From assembly GCA_913060675.1 (NCBI GenBank), contig CAJXUS010000021.1, forward strand, positions 1-59,422: a stretch of DNA of 59,422 nucleotides, read 5' to 3'. Made by a program: the position numbers and the translations under genes. This document shows positions 15,789-24,717 of the stretch, piece after piece; within the stretch, counting starts at the first letter, position 1, and each line of letters starts with the position of its first letter. The stretch comes from an uncultured Rhodospirillales bacterium. GTDB taxonomy: Bacteria; Pseudomonadota; Alphaproteobacteria; Kiloniellales; Kiloniellaceae. The notes beneath the pieces are model-generated. The model made no database searches. It was not told the origin of the DNA and was given only the letters and a program-made list of their open reading frames with translations.

Positions 15789-15814
15789 TTCTTTGTGCTA
15801 ATTAGCACAAAGAA
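15789..15814 (+). terminator. 26-bp perfect palindrome with T-run in the mmsA leader
   Basis: A self-complementary stretch with arms TTCTTTGTGCTAA / TTAGCACAAAGAA, followed directly by TTTTTG. It lies about 90 bases upstream of mmsA. In RNA it would make a stable stem ending in a U-run, so it could be an attenuator of the mmsA operon or the end of a short leader transcript. As DNA it could instead be an operator. Confidence 0.5.
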
Positions 15815-15904
15815 TTTTTGAAAAACATCTGAAGACCTTATCCAAAGGGTTTTCTGACCAGATATGACCTTGATACGGTTCATAAATGGCAAAATAAAAG
15901 AGTG

Positions 15905-17407
15905 ATGAATATGGAACGGATCAGTAATGCAGTTGCAGGCGAAAGACGCCTTTCTTCAAGCTCTCGCAGTTCACAGGTGTTTAATCCTGCCACTGGCGAG
16001 CAGATTGCAGAACTTCCTCTTTCAACGGTAGATGAAGTCAATGAAGCCGTAGCCGCAGCCAAAGCAGTTGCGCGAGATTGGGCACAGACGCCTCCGTTGA
16101 AACGTTCCCGCTATATGTTCAAATTCAAAGAGCTTTTGGACGCACACATTGATGATATTGCTCGGGAAATTAGCCGTGAACACGGCAAAACCCACGAAGA
16201 CGCCTTGGGTGAAATTGCGCGTGGGATTGAAGTTGTCGAATTTGCGTGTGGTATCCCTCACCTTTTGAAAGGTGAATTTAGCCGTAATGTTGGCCCGCAG
16301 GTTGATACCTATTCTGATCGCCAAGCCTTGGGTGTTGTTGCAGGTATTACACCTTTTAACTTCCCTGCGATGGTGCCGCTGTGGATGTATCCTATCGCCA
16401 TTGCTGCTGGAAACACCTTTATTCTAAAGCCATCTGAGCGTGATCCATCTGCTCCTATGTTGATTTGGGATCTGTTCAAAAAAGCTGGCTTCCCGGATGG
16501 GGTTTTAAACGTTGTTCATGGTGATAAAGAAGCTGTTGATACACTCCTCGACCACCCGGATGTGAAAGCAATTTCCTTTGTTGGGTCGACCCCGATTGCT
16601 GAGTATGTCTATTCGCGTGGCACAGCTAAAGGTAAGCGTGTTCAAGCACTTGGTGGTGCTAAAAACCATATGATCGTTATGCCTGATGCTGACATGAATA
16701 AAGTCGCCGATGCCTTGATGGGTGCAGGTTACGGTTCAGCAGGCGAACGCTGCATGGCGATTTCCATGGCTGTTCCTGTTGGCGAAGAAACCGCGGATCG
16801 TCTTGTTGAAACCCTGAAGCCCCGTGTGGAAAGCTTGCGGATTGGCCCAAGCACTGATTCTGATGCGGATATGGGACCTGTTATTACTAAAGCCCATCAG
16901 GAAAAAGTCATGGGTTATATCGATAGTGGTGTTGCCCAAGGGGCTGAACTCGTTGTTGATGGTCGTAACTTCAATCTACAAGGCTATGAAAACGGTTATT
17001 TTGTCGGCGGTACACTGTTTGATCGTGTGACTTCTGACATGACGATCTACAAAGAAGAAATCTTTGGTCCTGTCCTGTCTGTATTACGTGCGAAGGACTA
17101 CGACGAAGCCGTCGATCTGATCAATAAACATGAATACGGTAATGGCACGGCGATCTTTACACGTGATGGGGATGCTGCCCGTTCGTTTGCCAATGATATC
17201 GAAGTTGGCATGGTTGGGGTCAATGTTCCGATCCCTGTACCCGTTGCCTATCATTCCTTTGGGGGCTGGAAACGGTCGCTGTTCGGGGATCACTCAATCT
17301 ATGGTCCAGAGGGCATTCGTTTTTATACCCGCCTGAAAACGGTCACTACACGTTGGCCTGAGGGTATAAAAGACGGCGCGGTCTTTAACTTCCAAAATCT
17401 GGAATAA
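15905..17407 (+). CDS. mmsA: CoA-acylating (methyl)malonate-semialdehyde dehydrogenase
   Basis: A 500-residue aldehyde dehydrogenase of the MmsA branch. It converts malonate semialdehyde (from beta-alanine/uracil) or methylmalonate semialdehyde (from beta-aminoisobutyrate/thymine) to acetyl-CoA or propionyl-CoA with CO2 release and NADH formation. Family marks are GVVAGITPFNFPAMVPLWM, FVGSTPIAEYVYSRG, GAKNHMIVMPDAD and the catalytic cysteine in GERCMAIS (Cys ~283). The normal CoA-independent ALDH glutamate region is replaced by the MmsA type. Start codons GTG 15902, ATG 15905 and ATG 15911 are all in frame with only a weak AAGAG upstream; I choose 15905. It leads the mmsA-hydrolase-dihydropyrimidinase-ABC operon and completes the pathway opened by PreTA. 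Confidence 0.92.
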   Translation: MNMERISNAVAGERRLSSSSRSSQVFNPATGEQIAELPLSTVDEVNEAVAAAKAVARDWAQTPPLKRSRYMFKFKELLDAHIDDIAREISREHGKTHEDALGEIARGIEVVEFACGIPHLLKGEFSRNVGPQVDTYSDRQALGVVAGITPFNFPAMVPLWMYPIAIAAGNTFILKPSERDPSAPMLIWDLFKKAGFPDGVLNVVHGDKEAVDTLLDHPDVKAISFVGSTPIAEYVYSRGTAKGKRVQALGGAKNHMIVMPDADMNKVADALMGAGYGSAGERCMAISMAVPVGEETADRLVETLKPRVESLRIGPSTDSDADMGPVITKAHQEKVMGYIDSGVAQGAELVVDGRNFNLQGYENGYFVGGTLFDRVTSDMTIYKEEIFGPVLSVLRAKDYDEAVDLINKHEYGNGTAIFTRDGDAARSFANDIEVGMVGVNVPIPVPVAYHSFGGWKRSLFGDHSIYGPEGIRFYTRLKTVTTRWPEGIKDGAVFNFQNLE

Positions 17408-17502
17408 AATATGAGGGTCGTGGTTGCCGAGCGGTGATCACGGCCTTTTCCTTTTAGAGCATAAGAAAAAAACAATTCGAAGAATTTTCAGGGAGTAATC
17501 TG

Positions 17503-18753
17503 ATGAGTAAACCGGCCGATAATATGCATATCAATTCCCCACGTTTGTGGGAAAGCTTGATGGAGATGGCCAAGATTGGCCCAGGTGTGCGCGGTGGTAA
17601 TAATCGTCAGACCCTGACTGACGAAGACGCTGAAGGTCGACACCTGTTTAAACGTTGGTGCGAAGAAGCGGGCATGACCGTTGGTATCGATAGCATGGGC
17701 AATATGTTTGCCCGTCACGAAGGCACCGACTCAAGCCTTCTCCCGGTTATGGTCGGATCGCATCTGGATACCCAACCAACTGGCGGCAAGTACGATGGTG
17801 TTCTTGGCGTGCTTGCTGGTTTGGAGATCGTCAGAAGCCTCAATGATATGGGCATTAAAACCAAACGTTCTATTGAGGTCGTGAACTGGACCAATGAAGA
17901 GGGGACACGGTTTGCACCAGCGATGTTGTCATCTGGTGTATTTGCAGGTGTTCATACTCAGGACTGGGCTTATGGCCGGGAAGATGCTGAAGGTCTCAAG
18001 TTTGGTGATGAGCTCAAGCGTATTGGTTTTGTCGGTGACGAGCCCGTAGGTGAGCGTAAAATGCATGCCATGTTTGAGCTACATATCGAGCAAGGGCCAA
18101 TCCTTGAGGATGAAAACGTTGATATTGGCGTTGTAACCCATGGCCAAGGCTTGAACTGGATCCAGGTTACACTTACAGGTAAGGAAAGCCACACAGGTTC
18201 TACGCCGATGCCAAAGCGTGTTAACGCTGGCCTTGGTGCAGCGCGTATTACTGAGTTGGTCAACGATATTGCATTAAGTTTTGCGCCACATGCTGTAGGC
18301 GCTGTCGGCCATATGGATATCTATCCAAATTCCCGCAATATCATTCCGGGCAAAGCTGTCTTTACCATCGATTTCCGTCATCCCAATAAAGATGTGATTA
18401 CGGCGATGGAACAAACACTGAAGTTCGAAGGCCGTGAAATTGCCGAAGAACTGGGTCTTTCTATTGAGTTTGAGCAAGCCGGTGCCTTTGATCCCGTTAC
18501 TTTTGATGAAGGCTGTGTGTCAGCTGTTCGTAACGCTGCGGTTCGTTTGGGCTACAGCCACAGAGATATAGTTTCTGGTGCAGGGCATGATGCCTGTTGG
18601 GTCAACCGTGTTGCGCCAACTGCTATGGTGATGTGCCCTTGTGTAGATGGGCTCAGCCACAACGAAGACGAAGATATTTCACCGGAGTGGGCCGCAGCCG
18701 GAACGGATGTTTTGTTCCATGCCGTTGTTGAAACCGCAGAAATAGTTGAATAA
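17503..18753 (+). CDS. pydC: N-carbamoyl-beta-alanine amidohydrolase (M20 family, Zn-dependent)
   Basis: A 416-residue M20/HyuC-type hydrolase. In this setting it should cleave N-carbamoyl-beta-alanine (or N-carbamoyl-beta-aminoisobutyrate) to the beta-amino acid, CO2 and ammonia. Metal-binding motifs are VGSHLDTQPTGGKYDG (His ~87, Asp ~98), NWTNEEGTRF, and the late GAGHDACW and LSHNEDE; FELHIEQGP and the dimer-lid SHTGSTPMP are also in place. Allantoate amidohydrolase and L-N-carbamoylase share all of these, so substrate comes from the neighbours: dihydropyrimidinase follows 14 bases later. AGGGAGTAATCTG before ATG 17503 is a strong ribosome site. Confidence 0.88.
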   Translation: MSKPADNMHINSPRLWESLMEMAKIGPGVRGGNNRQTLTDEDAEGRHLFKRWCEEAGMTVGIDSMGNMFARHEGTDSSLLPVMVGSHLDTQPTGGKYDGVLGVLAGLEIVRSLNDMGIKTKRSIEVVNWTNEEGTRFAPAMLSSGVFAGVHTQDWAYGREDAEGLKFGDELKRIGFVGDEPVGERKMHAMFELHIEQGPILEDENVDIGVVTHGQGLNWIQVTLTGKESHTGSTPMPKRVNAGLGAARITELVNDIALSFAPHAVGAVGHMDIYPNSRNIIPGKAVFTIDFRHPNKDVITAMEQTLKFEGREIAEELGLSIEFEQAGAFDPVTFDEGCVSAVRNAAVRLGYSHRDIVSGAGHDACWVNRVAPTAMVMCPCVDGLSHNEDEDISPEWAAAGTDVLFHAVVETAEIVE

Positions 18754-18767
18754 GGGAGCATGAACCA

Positions 18768-20222
18768 ATGAGCACTGTCATTAAAGGCGGTACCGTCGTT
18801 ACTGCAGATCTTTCTTACGAAGCCGATGTTCTTGTTGAAGGCGGCACGATTACTGAAATAGGTAAGAACCTATCTGGAAATGAAACTTTGGATGCAACCG
18901 GCTGTTATATTATGCCGGGCGGAATTGATCCTCACGTGCATCTGGAAATGCCCTTTATGGGCACACATTCTGCGGATAATTTCGAAAGTGGAACTCGCGC
19001 AGGCCTTGCGGGCGGAACAACAATGGTGGTTGATTTCTGTCTTCCTCAGCCGGGTCAATCCTTGATGGAAGCGCTTGCCATCTGGCAACAGAAATCAGGA
19101 TCAGCCTGTTCAGATTATTCCTATCATATGGCCGTCACCTGGTGGGGCGAAAAAGTTTTTGATGAAATGGAAGAAGTTGTTGGTCGCGGTATCAATACCT
19201 TCAAACATTTCATGGCCTATAAAGGCGCCTTGATGGTGGATGATGATGAGATGTTTGCCTCATTCTCTCGTTGTTCTGAACTTGGTGCGATGCCTCTTGT
19301 TCATGCGGAGAACGGTGACGTTGTTGCGACTTTACAACAAAAACTTTTGGCAGCTGGAAATGACGGTCCTGAAGCACATGCATTTTCACGCCCTCCTGAA
19401 GTCGAAGGCGAGGCGGCTAACCGCGCAATTATGATTGCCGATATGGCAGGTGTGCCGCTTTATATTGTTCATACTTCTTGTGAGCAGGCCCATGAAGCGA
19501 TCCGTCGGGCGCGCCAAAAAGGGATGCGTGTTTATGGAGAACCATTGATCCAGCATCTTACTCTGGACGATAGCGAGTATTCGCACCCGGATTGGGATCA
19601 TGCGGCACGTCGTGTGATGTCACCGCCTTTCCGTGACAAAAAGAACCAGGATAGCCTCTGGGCAGGGTTGCAATCGGGCTCCTTACAGGTTGTCGCAACA
19701 GATCACTGTGCTTTTACCGCAGAACAAAAGCGGTTTGGTATTGGCGATTTTACCAAGATTCCAAATGGTACGGGTGGACTTGAAGATCGCATGCCGATGC
19801 TTTGGACCCATGGTGTGAAAACCGGTCGTTTGACCATGAACGAATTTGTCGCTGTGACTTCGACCAATATTGCCAAGATTTTAAACATGTATCCTAAAAA
19901 GGGCGCTGTTATGGTTGGGGCTGATGCCGATCTCGTGGTTTGGGATCCAAACCGTTCCAAAACCATTACGGCGAAGAACCAGCAATCGGTCATCGAATAT
20001 AATGTTTTTGAAGGCAAAGAAGTCACAGGGTTGCCGCGCTTTACGCTGACCCGTGGCAAAGTAGCTGTCGAAGAGAATGTTATGCGGGATGATCCTGGTC
20101 ACGGTAAATTTGTTGGTCGCGATCCTTATCCTGCGGTCAACAAGGCGCTTTCCAAATGGAAAGAAATTACTGCGCCACGTAAAGTAGAACGCAAGCCAGA
20201 AAATATGCCGGCTGGAGTATAA
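18768..20222 (+). CDS. hydA: dihydropyrimidinase
   Basis: A 484-residue amidohydrolase-superfamily enzyme opening the ring of dihydrouracil/dihydrothymine to the N-carbamoyl-beta-amino acid. It shows the binuclear metal site: HxH in DPHVHLE (His 56/58), the carboxylated lysine in FMAYKGAL (Lys ~152), His in VHAENGD and VHTSCEQ, and Asp in VATDHCAF. Length and the C-terminal barrel-plus-beta-domain arrangement are those of D-hydantoinase/dihydropyrimidinase. The order with the upstream carbamoyl hydrolase and downstream importer supports pyrimidine rather than hydantoin use. The start has GGGAGCATGAACC in front. Confidence 0.93.
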   Translation: MSTVIKGGTVVTADLSYEADVLVEGGTITEIGKNLSGNETLDATGCYIMPGGIDPHVHLEMPFMGTHSADNFESGTRAGLAGGTTMVVDFCLPQPGQSLMEALAIWQQKSGSACSDYSYHMAVTWWGEKVFDEMEEVVGRGINTFKHFMAYKGALMVDDDEMFASFSRCSELGAMPLVHAENGDVVATLQQKLLAAGNDGPEAHAFSRPPEVEGEAANRAIMIADMAGVPLYIVHTSCEQAHEAIRRARQKGMRVYGEPLIQHLTLDDSEYSHPDWDHAARRVMSPPFRDKKNQDSLWAGLQSGSLQVVATDHCAFTAEQKRFGIGDFTKIPNGTGGLEDRMPMLWTHGVKTGRLTMNEFVAVTSTNIAKILNMYPKKGAVMVGADADLVVWDPNRSKTITAKNQQSVIEYNVFEGKEVTGLPRFTLTRGKVAVEENVMRDDPGHGKFVGRDPYPAVNKALSKWKEITAPRKVERKPENMPAGV

Positions 20223-20340
20223 CTCCAAAAGGTATTAGGCAATAAAATCAAGAGGGTGGTGTGATTTGTTTTGCACCATCCTCTCACAAGAACGATAACT
20301 GCCATTAAAGGTAGAAGTTCAAAACACAGGGAGTTTAGCC

Positions 20341-21255
20341 ATGCTGCAATCAACGCAAGCGAATGCAACTGGCGCCGCCGGAAATACCGGAGAGGCAGAA
20401 CAGATGGGTACCGATACAATGAATGTAGATGCGATGGCTAGGCCGAAAAATCAACCAAATCAGCCAAATCAGAATGACAATTCTGTTGTTGAAATCAAAG
20501 GTTTGTCACTGACTTTTGAGACCAACGATGGTCCTGTTCATGCGCTCTCAGATATTGATCTTTCCATTAATCGCGGTGAGTTTGTTTCCTTTATTGGCCC
20601 TTCTGGCTGCGGGAAAACAACGCTTCTTCGCGCGGTCGCCGATCTGGAGCAACCAACCGGTGGAAAGCTTGAGGTAAACGGTGTCAGTGCTGAACAAGCC
20701 CGCCTTAACCGCGACTATGGCTATGTGTTTCAGGCACCTGCGTTGTATCCTTGGCGGACAATTGCCGGGAATATCTCTCTTCCGCTCGAAGTGATGGGCA
20801 TACCCAAATCTGAGCGTTTGGACCGGATTGCTAAAAACCTAGAACTGGTAAATCTTTCTGGCTTTGAAAAGAAGTTCCCCTGGCAGCTTTCAGGTGGGAT
20901 GCAACAACGTGCCTCCATTGCGAGGGCTTTGTCTTTTGACCCTGAACTCCTTTTGATGGATGAACCTTTTGGTGCATTGGATGAGATTGTCCGTGATCAT
21001 CTCAACGAACAGCTCCTCAGGCTTTGGGATAAAACCAACAAAACAGTTCTTTTTGTTACTCACTCCATTCCTGAAGCCGTCTTCCTGTCTTCTAAGATTG
21101 TCGTAATGTCGCCCCGTCCGGGTCGAATTTATGACGTGATCGATTGTAATCTCCCGCGTGATCGTGGTCTGGATATTCGAGAGACCCCTGAATTCCTTAA
21201 GATTGCGCACCGTGTACGCGAAGGTTTGAAAGAGGGTCACAGTTATGACGATTGA
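20341..21255 (+). CDS. ABC transporter ATPase (pyrimidine/nitrate-sulfonate type)
   Basis: A 304-residue ATPase of the TauB/SsuB/NrtD class. It has Walker A GPSGCGKTT, signature LSGGMQQR, Walker B LLLMDEPFGALDE and an H-loop VTHSIPEAV. It carries an unusual Asn/Pro/Gln-rich N-terminal extension of about 50 residues. Several later Met codons exist, but only ATG 20341 has a good ribosome site (ACAGGGAG), so the extension may be real. Its stop overlaps the next permease by 11 bases. Energises import of the pathway substrate with the two permeases and the binding protein that follow. Confidence 0.9.
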   Translation: MLQSTQANATGAAGNTGEAEQMGTDTMNVDAMARPKNQPNQPNQNDNSVVEIKGLSLTFETNDGPVHALSDIDLSINRGEFVSFIGPSGCGKTTLLRAVADLEQPTGGKLEVNGVSAEQARLNRDYGYVFQAPALYPWRTIAGNISLPLEVMGIPKSERLDRIAKNLELVNLSGFEKKFPWQLSGGMQQRASIARALSFDPELLLMDEPFGALDEIVRDHLNEQLLRLWDKTNKTVLFVTHSIPEAVFLSSKIVVMSPRPGRIYDVIDCNLPRDRGLDIRETPEFLKIAHRVREGLKEGHSYDD

Positions 21256-22177
21256 GGCTACGGTATCACCGCCTCGCGCCATGGGGGCTCAAAGCTTATG
21301 GTCACGGTTGATGTCGGGGAAAGTGGGCCCTGTATTCGTGATTGTTTTGGCAATACTTGCGATTTGGTATTTCTCTGCTGTCCTTCTCAATACACCATTT
21401 CAAAAAGACATTTATAAACGTGGCAATGTCGAATGGTCCGCTGAGCAGTTGATTACAGACACTTTAGCCCAGGAAAGGCCCGTGTTACCCGCGCCACATC
21501 AGGTCATAGTTGAGCTCTATAATACCACCATCTTAAAAAAAATAACGTCAAAGAGATCCCTTGTTTATCATAGCTGGATCACGCTTTCGACCACACTTCT
21601 GGGTTTTGTTATTGGCACTGTTCTCGGCATTCTTCTCGCTGTTGGTATTGTTCATAATAACAGCTTGGAAAAAAGCTTGATGCCATGGATTATTTCCTCG
21701 CAAACGATACCTATCCTGGCAATTGCGCCAATGATTATTGTGGTCTTAAACGCCGTTGGTATCCAAGGTATTTTGCCTAAAGCTTTTATTGCCACTTATC
21801 TCAGTTTCTTCCCGATCACCGTTGGCATTGTTAAGGGCTTGCGTTCCCCAGAGATCATTCATCTTGATTTGATGCGGACTTACAATGCTTCTAATTGGAA
21901 TCTGTTTTGGAAGTTACGCTGGCCATCTTCAGTACCGTATCTTTTTACGGGGATGAAAGTGGCCATTGCGACCAGTCTTGTGGGCGCTATTGTTGGCGAA
22001 CTCCCAACCGGGGCCGTTGAAGGACTTGGTGCACGATTACTTGCGGGTTCCTACTATGGTCAAACCATCCAGATCTGGTCAGCCTTGATTGCGGCGGCTC
22101 TGCTTGCGGCTGCGCTCGTATCAATCGTAGGTATTTCCAATAAAATTGTTCTTAAAAAGATGGGGATGGCGCAATGA
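21245..22177 (+). CDS. ABC transporter permease 1 (BPD_transp_1)
   Basis: A 310-residue inner-membrane permease. After one N-terminal membrane helix (~30-50) comes a ~60-residue periplasmic loop containing ERPVLPAPHQV, then about five helices. The cytoplasmic EAA loop is visible as DLMRTYNASNWNLFWKLRWPSS, which contacts the ATPase. It overlaps the ATPase gene by 11 bases and permease 2 by 4 bases, so translation is probably coupled. It pairs with the next gene as a heterodimeric membrane domain; typical TauC-like transporters use one permease twice. Confidence 0.88.
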   Translation: MTIEATVSPPRAMGAQSLWSRLMSGKVGPVFVIVLAILAIWYFSAVLLNTPFQKDIYKRGNVEWSAEQLITDTLAQERPVLPAPHQVIVELYNTTILKKITSKRSLVYHSWITLSTTLLGFVIGTVLGILLAVGIVHNNSLEKSLMPWIISSQTIPILAIAPMIIVVLNAVGIQGILPKAFIATYLSFFPITVGIVKGLRSPEIIHLDLMRTYNASNWNLFWKLRWPSSVPYLFTGMKVAIATSLVGAIVGELPTGAVEGLGARLLAGSYYGQTIQIWSALIAAALLAAALVSIVGISNKIVLKKMGMAQ

Positions 22178-23307
22178 TTAACTTTCGTCAGACCTTAGCG
22201 ATCATGGCTGGGGCGTTGGCTCTCTTAAGCATTGTATTGCCTTTGGGTGAAGTTGGTGGCGTACCTCAATCTGTCTGGGATGATAGTGGATTAATGATAT
22301 TTGCGATTGTTGGAATGTTGACAACAATCACGATTGTTTTGGATAGGCTTAAGGGCTTGTTCTCTGATGTTCTTATGGTGGTATTACCTCATGCCGGAGC
22401 TTGGTTTTTACTTGGAAGATTAGATGTTCCTGACCAGCAACTGGCTTCTGGTTATTGGTGTCTGGTTATTTCGGCCTGGCTCATAGCTTGGCTGCTTGTG
22501 GATCAACTCTCTGCCAAGACTTCTCGGTCGTTAGGTGTGAAACGGTTTTACAATATCGTCGTGCCTGTTCTGTTTGGTGTTTGGCTCTTGATTTTATGGG
22601 AAGTTATTGTTCGCGGCTTGCATATTCCGACGGTTCTCTTGCCGCCTCCAAGTATGATTGGCGTGCGATTTATGGCTTCTACGTCGATCCTGTGGGCCGA
22701 TTTCCAGCAGACATTTCTTAAAGCCGTTTTGATTGGTTATGTGCTTGGGTGTGGCAGTGCCTTTATCACGGCAATCCTTATTGATCGAAGCCCATTCCTT
22801 CAACGGGGTCTCTTGCCAATTGGCAACCTTGTCAGCGCGCTACCGATCATTGGTGTGGCTCCGATTATGGTAATGTGGTTTGGCTTCGATTGGCACTCAA
22901 AGGCAGCCGTTGTCATTATCATGACCTTCTTTCCCATGCTGGTGAACACTATCGCGGGACTGTCTATTACGTCCTCGATAGAAAAGGATATGATGAAGAC
23001 CTATGCGGCAAGCTATTGGCAGAGCCTGTTTAAGCTCCGTTTGCCATCCGCATTACCTTTTATTTTCAATGCCTTGAAAATTAACTCAACTCTTGCCATG
23101 ATTGGTGCCATCGTTGCCGAGTTCTTCGGTACGCCAATAGTGGGTATGGGCTTTCGTATTTCAACCGAAGTAGGCCGTATGAACGTCGATATGGTCTGGG
23201 CTGAGATTGCAGTGGCTGCGCTGGCGGGAACTGCTTTTTATGGAATCATGGTCGTCATAGAACGGGCATGTACATTTTGGCATCCATCTTTTCGAAGTGG
23301 GAACTGA
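22174..23307 (+). CDS. ABC transporter permease 2 (BPD_transp_1)
   Basis: A 377-residue permease with an extra N-terminal membrane region of four helices (~8-105) not present in permease 1. A standard BPD_transp_1 domain follows, with VLLPPPSMIG and the EAA loop DMMKTYAASYWQSLFKLRLPSA. The RLP(S)AL ending of the loop is standard for this class. It forms the second membrane half of the importer. The stop lies 55 bases before the binding protein start. Function by context: uptake of uracil/thymine or a dihydro derivative. Confidence 0.88.
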   Translation: MINFRQTLAIMAGALALLSIVLPLGEVGGVPQSVWDDSGLMIFAIVGMLTTITIVLDRLKGLFSDVLMVVLPHAGAWFLLGRLDVPDQQLASGYWCLVISAWLIAWLLVDQLSAKTSRSLGVKRFYNIVVPVLFGVWLLILWEVIVRGLHIPTVLLPPPSMIGVRFMASTSILWADFQQTFLKAVLIGYVLGCGSAFITAILIDRSPFLQRGLLPIGNLVSALPIIGVAPIMVMWFGFDWHSKAAVVIIMTFFPMLVNTIAGLSITSSIEKDMMKTYAASYWQSLFKLRLPSALPFIFNALKINSTLAMIGAIVAEFFGTPIVGMGFRISTEVGRMNVDMVWAEIAVAALAGTAFYGIMVVIERACTFWHPSFRSGN

Positions 23308-23362
23308 TCTCATAGAGGTCACGACCGTAAAGAAAGTGGAAACCATTAACAGGGAGATAATA

Positions 23363-24355
23363 ATGAAAAAAATGTTATTAGGTGCTGTTGCTTTGGCTTT
23401 TGGGGCCGGGGTTTTTGGCGCATCTGCACAAGCTGCCGATACTGTTAATCTACAGCTCAAGTGGGTAACTCAGGCTCAATTTGCTGGCTATTACGTTGCT
23501 CAGGACAAAGGTTTTTATAAAGACGCCGATCTTGACGTGAACATCAAGCCAGGTGGTCCTGATATTGCGCCTCCTCAGGTTATTGCTGGTGGTGGTGCTG
23601 ATGTTGTCGTTGACTGGATGCCTTCAGCACTGGCTTCTCGTGAAAAAGGAGTACCGTTGGTAAACATCGCACAACCTTTTAAAACATCTGGCATGATGCT
23701 GACTTGCCGTAAGGAAACCGGGATTAAATCTCCGGCAGATTTCAAAGGTAAAACACTTGGTGTCTGGTTCTTTGGCAATGAATATCCATTCCTAAGCTGG
23801 ATGTCGAAGTTGCAAATACCGACGACGGGTGGGGATGAAGGTGTTTCCGTTTTAAAGCAGGGTTTCAACGTCGATCCAATTCTACAAAAGCAGGCTGATT
23901 GTGTGTCAACGATGACATACAACGAGTATTGGCAGATTATTGATGCTGGTATTCCAGCAAGCGAACTTGTTGTTTTTAAATATGAAGAACAAGGTGTCGC
24001 AACGCTTGAAGATGGTTTGTATGTTTTAGAAGATAACCTAAAAGATCCTGCTTTTGTTGAGAAAATGGCACGTTTCGTATCAGCCAGTATGAAGGGCTGG
24101 GAATGGGCTCGTGCGCATCCTAAAGAAGCTGCGATAATTGTTCTTGATAACGATGGCAGTGGTGCTCAAACAGAAAAACATCAAGTTCGTATGATGGGTG
24201 AGATTAACAAACTGACTGCAGGTTCTGACGGCAAACTAAATCCTGCCGATTATGAGCGTACAGTTAGCACTCTACTTGGCGGTGGTTCTGACCCAGTGAT
24301 TACCAAGAAACCAGAAGGTGCTTGGACGCACGCGGTGATTGATGCGATCAAGTAA
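23363..24355 (+). CDS. ABC transporter periplasmic binding protein (NMT1/THI5-like)
   Basis: A 330-residue binding protein with a signal peptide (MKKMLLGAVALAFGAGVFGASAQA) and the NMT1/THI5 opening LQLKWVTQAQFAGYYVAQDKGFY in the mature part; relatives bind pyrimidine-like rings (hydroxymethylpyrimidine, riboflavin, nitrilotriacetate analogues). The GGGADVVVDWMPS and GVWFFGNEYPF segments line the usual cleft. I start at ATG 23363 after AGGGAG, not at the in-frame codon 23297 that overlaps permease 2. Last gene of the operon, followed by a strong terminator. The ligand is probably a pyrimidine base, inferred from the operon. Confidence 0.88.
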   Translation: MKKMLLGAVALAFGAGVFGASAQAADTVNLQLKWVTQAQFAGYYVAQDKGFYKDADLDVNIKPGGPDIAPPQVIAGGGADVVVDWMPSALASREKGVPLVNIAQPFKTSGMMLTCRKETGIKSPADFKGKTLGVWFFGNEYPFLSWMSKLQIPTTGGDEGVSVLKQGFNVDPILQKQADCVSTMTYNEYWQIIDAGIPASELVVFKYEEQGVATLEDGLYVLEDNLKDPAFVEKMARFVSASMKGWEWARAHPKEAAIIVLDNDGSGAQTEKHQVRMMGEINKLTAGSDGKLNPADYERTVSTLLGGGSDPVITKKPEGAWTHAVIDAIK

Positions 24356-24396
24356 AATTACAGCTACCTAGCGCGCTTCAGCGTTAAAAATATAAA

Positions 24397-24438
24397 AACC
24401 CGGTCAGAACTGTAAAATAATTCTGACCGGGTTTTTTG
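24397..24438 (+). terminator. strong rho-independent terminator of the pyrimidine operon
   Basis: AACCCGGTCAGAA (24397-24409) pairs perfectly with TTCTGACCGGGTT (24421-24433), with an 11-base loop and a following T-run, 41 bases past the binding-protein stop. Confidence 0.93.
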
Positions 24439-24717
24439 TTATGCAATGTTCAATTTATTTTTTTAAGCTCATATTTTTGTAATAAGCTCATATAGTTATA
24501 TATTAGTAATTATTGAAACAAATTTAATTGGCATTTTAGCTAAATTTTACAACCCCTTAAACTTCAAATTGTTAATATGTTATTCATAAGATTTCTCTAA
24601 TAATACTCCATATTATACAAAGAAATATAAATTTGATCTGCAATTGATCTTTCCATAATTAAAAAATACCAATTTGGGTTTTCTATGGATGATCTTGTTG
24701 ATTTTTGGAGTAATTAA
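24439..24717. other. AT-rich leader of the RTX gene
   Basis: About 280 bases of very AT-rich sequence with no open frame worth calling and no clear palindrome. It must hold the promoter of the RTX gene, but no box stands out from the AT background. TTTTTGGAGTAATTAA supplies the ribosome site for ATG 24718. Confidence 0.5.
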
